DNA of 8,824 bases from Halieaceae bacterium. Its GTDB lineage: Bacteria > Pseudomonadota > Gammaproteobacteria > Pseudomonadales > Halieaceae. This document shows positions 7,416-8,824 of the stretch, in pieces. Below the pieces are notes generated by a model that saw only the letters and a program-made list of their open reading frames with translations, did no database searches and was not told where the DNA came from. The stretch spans positions 1-8,824 of the forward strand of contig WTHO01000237.1 of NCBI GenBank assembly GCA_011523115.1, in the 5' to 3' direction. How positions within the stretch are numbered: the first letter of the stretch is position 1; each line of letters begins with the position of its first letter. Position numbers and translations under genes: made by a program.

Positions 7416-7444
7416 TTCTCACCGGCGCGCGAATCGTGTTAAAT
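7416..7444 (+). promoter_or_regulatory. Candidate lysC promoter
   Basis: TTCTCA (7416-7421, 4 of 6 to a -35) and TTAAAT (7439-7444, 4 of 6 to a -10) are 17 bp apart, with start of transcription expected near 7451. The leader would be only about 26 nt, so no lysine riboswitch can fit between this promoter and lysC. The divergent gap 7306-7476 otherwise holds only a small hairpin (CCTA/TAGG, 7396-7407). I see no convincing promoter for the ligase gene. Confidence 0.35.
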
Positions 7445-7455
7445 ACGCGCCCTCT

Positions 7456-7468
7456 CAGTGAGACACTG
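7456..7468 (+). repeat. Small hairpin before the lysC start
   Basis: CAGTG (7456-7460) and CACTG (7464-7468) form a perfect 5-bp inverted repeat around AGA, ending 8 nt before the lysC ATG. It covers the only purine-rich stretch at useful distance from the start (GTGAG, 7458-7462), so it could lower translation of full-length LysC. The 3-nt loop makes it modest in stability. Confidence 0.3.
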
Positions 7469-7476
7469 TGTGAGTT

Positions 7477-8706
7477 ATGGCGCTCATCGTCCAAAAATAT
7501 GGCGGCACCTCGGTTGGCTCTGTGGAGCGAATTGGCGCGGTCGCCGATAGGGTGGCTCGCTTTAAAAGCGAGGGTCATGACGTGGTCGTCGTGGTGTCTG
7601 CGATGTCGGGTGAAACCAACCGACTGATGGGCTTGGCAACACAAATTCAGGCTAATCCAACGCCCCGGGAATTAGACGCGCTCCTCAGTACGGGAGAAAA
7701 GGTGACCACTGCGCTCCTCAGCATGGCGCTGGGTGAGCGGGGGGTCCACGCCAAATCATATAGCGCTAATCAGGTGGGTATCCTCACCGACAGTGCGCAC
7801 AATAAGGCGCGTATTCAGGATATTCGCGTCGAGGCCTTGCAAACCGAGCTCGATGCTGGCGGTGTGCCTGTCGTGGCAGGCTTCCAGGGTGTAGATGTGC
7901 AGGGCAACGTCACGACGTTGGGCCGGGGAGGCTCCGACACCACGGCCGTCGCCCTGGCTGCAGCGCTTAAGGCAGATGAGTGCCAGATCTATACCGATGT
8001 GGACGGTGTGTACACAACGGACCCCCGAATGGTGGATGGGGCCAAGCGACTCGATCAAATTACGTTTGAGGAGATGCTCGAGATGTCGAGTATGGGCTCC
8101 AAGGTTTTACAAATCCGCTCGGTAGAATTCGCTGGCAAATATAAAGTACCGCTTCGGGTGCTAAGCAGCTTTGAAGAAGGCCCGGGCACACTGATTACGA
8201 CTGAGGAGGATACCTCCATGGAAGCACCTGTTATTGCGGGGATCGCCTTCAATCGCGACGAAGCCAAATTAACGGTGGTGGGTGTACCGGATAACCCGGG
8301 CATGGCTTATCGGATTTTGGGTCCGGTGGGTGAGGCCAACATAGAAGTTGATGTGATTCTTCAAAATAGTCGTGGCGAAAATGCCACCGACTTCACCTTT
8401 ACCGTTGCGCGCAGTGATATGGAAGCAGCCGCCGCAGCGCTCAAGCCTGTGGTGGCCGAACTCGATGCGGGCGAAGTGCTGACCGATGATCATATTGCCA
8501 AGGTCTCTGTGGTGGGCGTGGGTATGCGCTCACATTCGGGGGTTGCTGCGACCATGTTCAAGGCACTGGCAGATGTTGGGGTTAACATTCAGATGATCAG
8601 TACCTCCGAGATCAAAATCTCGGTCATCATTGAAGAAAAATATCTTGAACTGGCGGTAAGGAGCCTGCATTCTGCGTTCGGTCTTGATACAGTCGACGAC
8701 GAGTAA
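7477..8706 (+). CDS. lysC: Aspartokinase (alpha subunit / full length)
   Basis: Phosphorylates L-aspartate, the first step towards lysine, diaminopimelate, threonine and methionine; cytoplasmic and normally feedback-inhibited. The 409 residues match the monofunctional Pseudomonas-type LysC (about 412), with no homoserine dehydrogenase fused. The kinase domain (about 1-240) has the nucleotide/aspartate motif K7-Y-GGTSVG, the STGEKVT segment and the TTLGRGGSDTTAVALAAAL motif. IYTDVDGVYTTDPR and the GSKVLQIRSVEFA segment follow. Two ACT regulatory domains occupy about 265-409, with NIQMISTSEIKISV near the end. The ATG at 7477 is right by homology (MALIVQKYGGTS) although its ribosome site is poor. 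M248 lies behind a perfect internal ribosome site and probably starts a separate beta subunit. csrA follows after 74 bp. Confidence 0.98.
   Translation: MALIVQKYGGTSVGSVERIGAVADRVARFKSEGHDVVVVVSAMSGETNRLMGLATQIQANPTPRELDALLSTGEKVTTALLSMALGERGVHAKSYSANQVGILTDSAHNKARIQDIRVEALQTELDAGGVPVVAGFQGVDVQGNVTTLGRGGSDTTAVALAAALKADECQIYTDVDGVYTTDPRMVDGAKRLDQITFEEMLEMSSMGSKVLQIRSVEFAGKYKVPLRVLSSFEEGPGTLITTEEDTSMEAPVIAGIAFNRDEAKLTVVGVPDNPGMAYRILGPVGEANIEVDVILQNSRGENATDFTFTVARSDMEAAAAALKPVVAELDAGEVLTDDHIAKVSVVGVGMRSHSGVAATMFKALADVGVNIQMISTSEIKISVIIEEKYLELAVRSLHSAFGLDTVDDE
8204..8220 (+). promoter_or_regulatory. Internal ribosome binding site in lysC
   Basis: AGGAGG at 8204-8209 is a perfect anti-16S match and is followed after 8 nt by an in-frame ATG at 8218-8220. 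Spacing and sequence are ideal for translation initiation and better than at the annotated lysC start. The site encodes part of a poorly conserved linker (TTEEDTS) before the ACT domains. Confidence 0.65.
8218..8706 (+). CDS. Probable aspartokinase beta subunit (in-frame internal start)
   Basis: The in-frame ATG at codon 248 of lysC would give a 162-residue protein starting MEAPVIAGIAFNRDEAKLTV and containing only the two ACT domains. In the two-subunit aspartokinases of Bacillus subtilis and Corynebacterium glutamicum the beta subunit is made from an internal start at the same place (about residue 250). It forms an alpha2-beta2 enzyme that binds lysine and/or threonine at the ACT domains. 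Here the internal start has AGGAGG with 8-nt spacing, which is hard to explain by codon demands alone, since EE can be coded several ways. The product is inferred and not demonstrated; a single-product homo-oligomer is the alternative. Confidence 0.55.
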   Translation: MEAPVIAGIAFNRDEAKLTVVGVPDNPGMAYRILGPVGEANIEVDVILQNSRGENATDFTFTVARSDMEAAAAALKPVVAELDAGEVLTDDHIAKVSVVGVGMRSHSGVAATMFKALADVGVNIQMISTSEIKISVIIEEKYLELAVRSLHSAFGLDTVDDE

Positions 8707-8714
8707 AGATTCCG

Positions 8715-8757
8715 CCAGCGATAGTGAACGCTGGTGTATGTCCCTCTGTAGTGAGGG
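8715..8757 (+). repeat. Two hairpins in the lysC-csrA gap
   Basis: CCAGCG (8715-8720) pairs with CGCTGG (8729-8734) around an 8-nt loop. CCCTC (8742-8746) pairs with GAGGG (8753-8757) around a 6-nt loop. Both stems are perfect. Neither is followed by a T-run, so they do not look like an intrinsic terminator; they may protect the lysC 3' end or shape the csrA leader. Confidence 0.5.
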
Positions 8758-8767
8758 TCGCCTTAAC

Positions 8768-8780
8768 AGGGATGTGAGAC
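8768..8780 (+). promoter_or_regulatory. csrA ribosome site with overlapping GGA
   Basis: AGGG at 8768-8771 lies 9 nt before the csrA ATG and overlaps a GGA (8770-8772), the core of CsrA RNA-binding sites. In E. coli CsrA represses its own translation through sites including one over its Shine-Dalgarno, so the same could apply here. It is the only GGA in the 74-nt gap. Confidence 0.4.
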
Positions 8781-8824
8781 ATGCTGATTTTGACGCGACG
8801 AGTGGGTGAATCCCTGATGATTGG
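8781..8824 (+). CDS. csrA: Carbon storage regulator CsrA, first codons only
   Basis: Only the first 14 codons and two bases are in the window: MLILTRRVGESLMI, then a partial codon starting GG. This is the highly conserved N-terminus (beta-1 strand, with the RNA-contacting L4 and R6 region) of CsrA/RsmA. CsrA is a small dimeric protein that binds GGA motifs in mRNA leaders and controls carbon flux, motility and biofilm genes. The position behind lysC is the usual one in Pseudomonas-like genomes. The remainder, normally about 60-65 residues in all, is outside the window. Confidence 0.93.
   Translation, partial: MLILTRRVGESLMI

Noticed and set aside
7306..7644. N-terminal extension of the acyl-CoA synthetase frame
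   Set aside because: The extra 113 codons lie opposite lysC and its upstream gap, look unlike ANL proteins, and the family N-terminus begins at the ATG at 7305.

Overview
The window reads as chromosomal housekeeping sequence from a gammaproteobacterium of moderate to high GC. Its proteins (Bfr, Bfd, GreB, HinT, AlaS, LysC, CsrA) resemble Pseudomonas-like and marine gammaproteobacterial versions, and the alaS ... lysC - csrA order is familiar from that class. The exact genus cannot be fixed from the sequence alone. I see no insertion sequence, phage, CRISPR array or defence cassette.

Layout. Positions 1-1357 hold three genes on the minus strand, read right to left: greB, bfd (bacterioferritin-associated ferredoxin) and bfr (bacterioferritin, its last codons cut off by the window edge). 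A Fur-box-like sequence lies just before bfd, and a dyad overlaps the candidate bfr promoter. Positions 1358-1583 form a divergent gap. It contains what looks like a decayed tRNA-Ser gene running into the start of a plus-strand M23 peptidase gene (1584-2489). Positions 2582-5769 hold a plus-strand cluster: a Trm112/YcaR-like small protein, a HinT-type HIT hydrolase and alanyl-tRNA synthetase. An acyl-CoA synthetase-type AMP ligase on the minus strand (5779-7305) meets alaS tail to tail. From 7477 the plus strand carries lysC (aspartokinase) and then the first codons of csrA, cut by the window end.

How the parts relate. Bfr stores iron and Bfd reduces its core to release it; the Fur-like site fits induction of release under iron shortage. 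AlaS, HinT, GreB and CsrA belong to gene expression and its quality control. HinT can act on aminoacyl-adenylate-type compounds made by synthetases such as AlaS. LysC opens the lysine/threonine/methionine and diaminopimelate pathway, and the M23 protein acts on the cell wall that uses diaminopimelate.

Most interesting points: (i) a perfect Shine-Dalgarno sequence and ATG inside lysC, exactly where two-subunit aspartokinases start their beta subunit, while the full-length start has a poor ribosome site; (ii) the tRNA-Ser-like remnant upstream of and overlapping the M23 gene; (iii) the ligase gene sitting inverted between alaS and lysC; (iv) two hairpins and an SD-overlapping GGA in the lysC-csrA leader. 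I did not find a convincing wholly new system.
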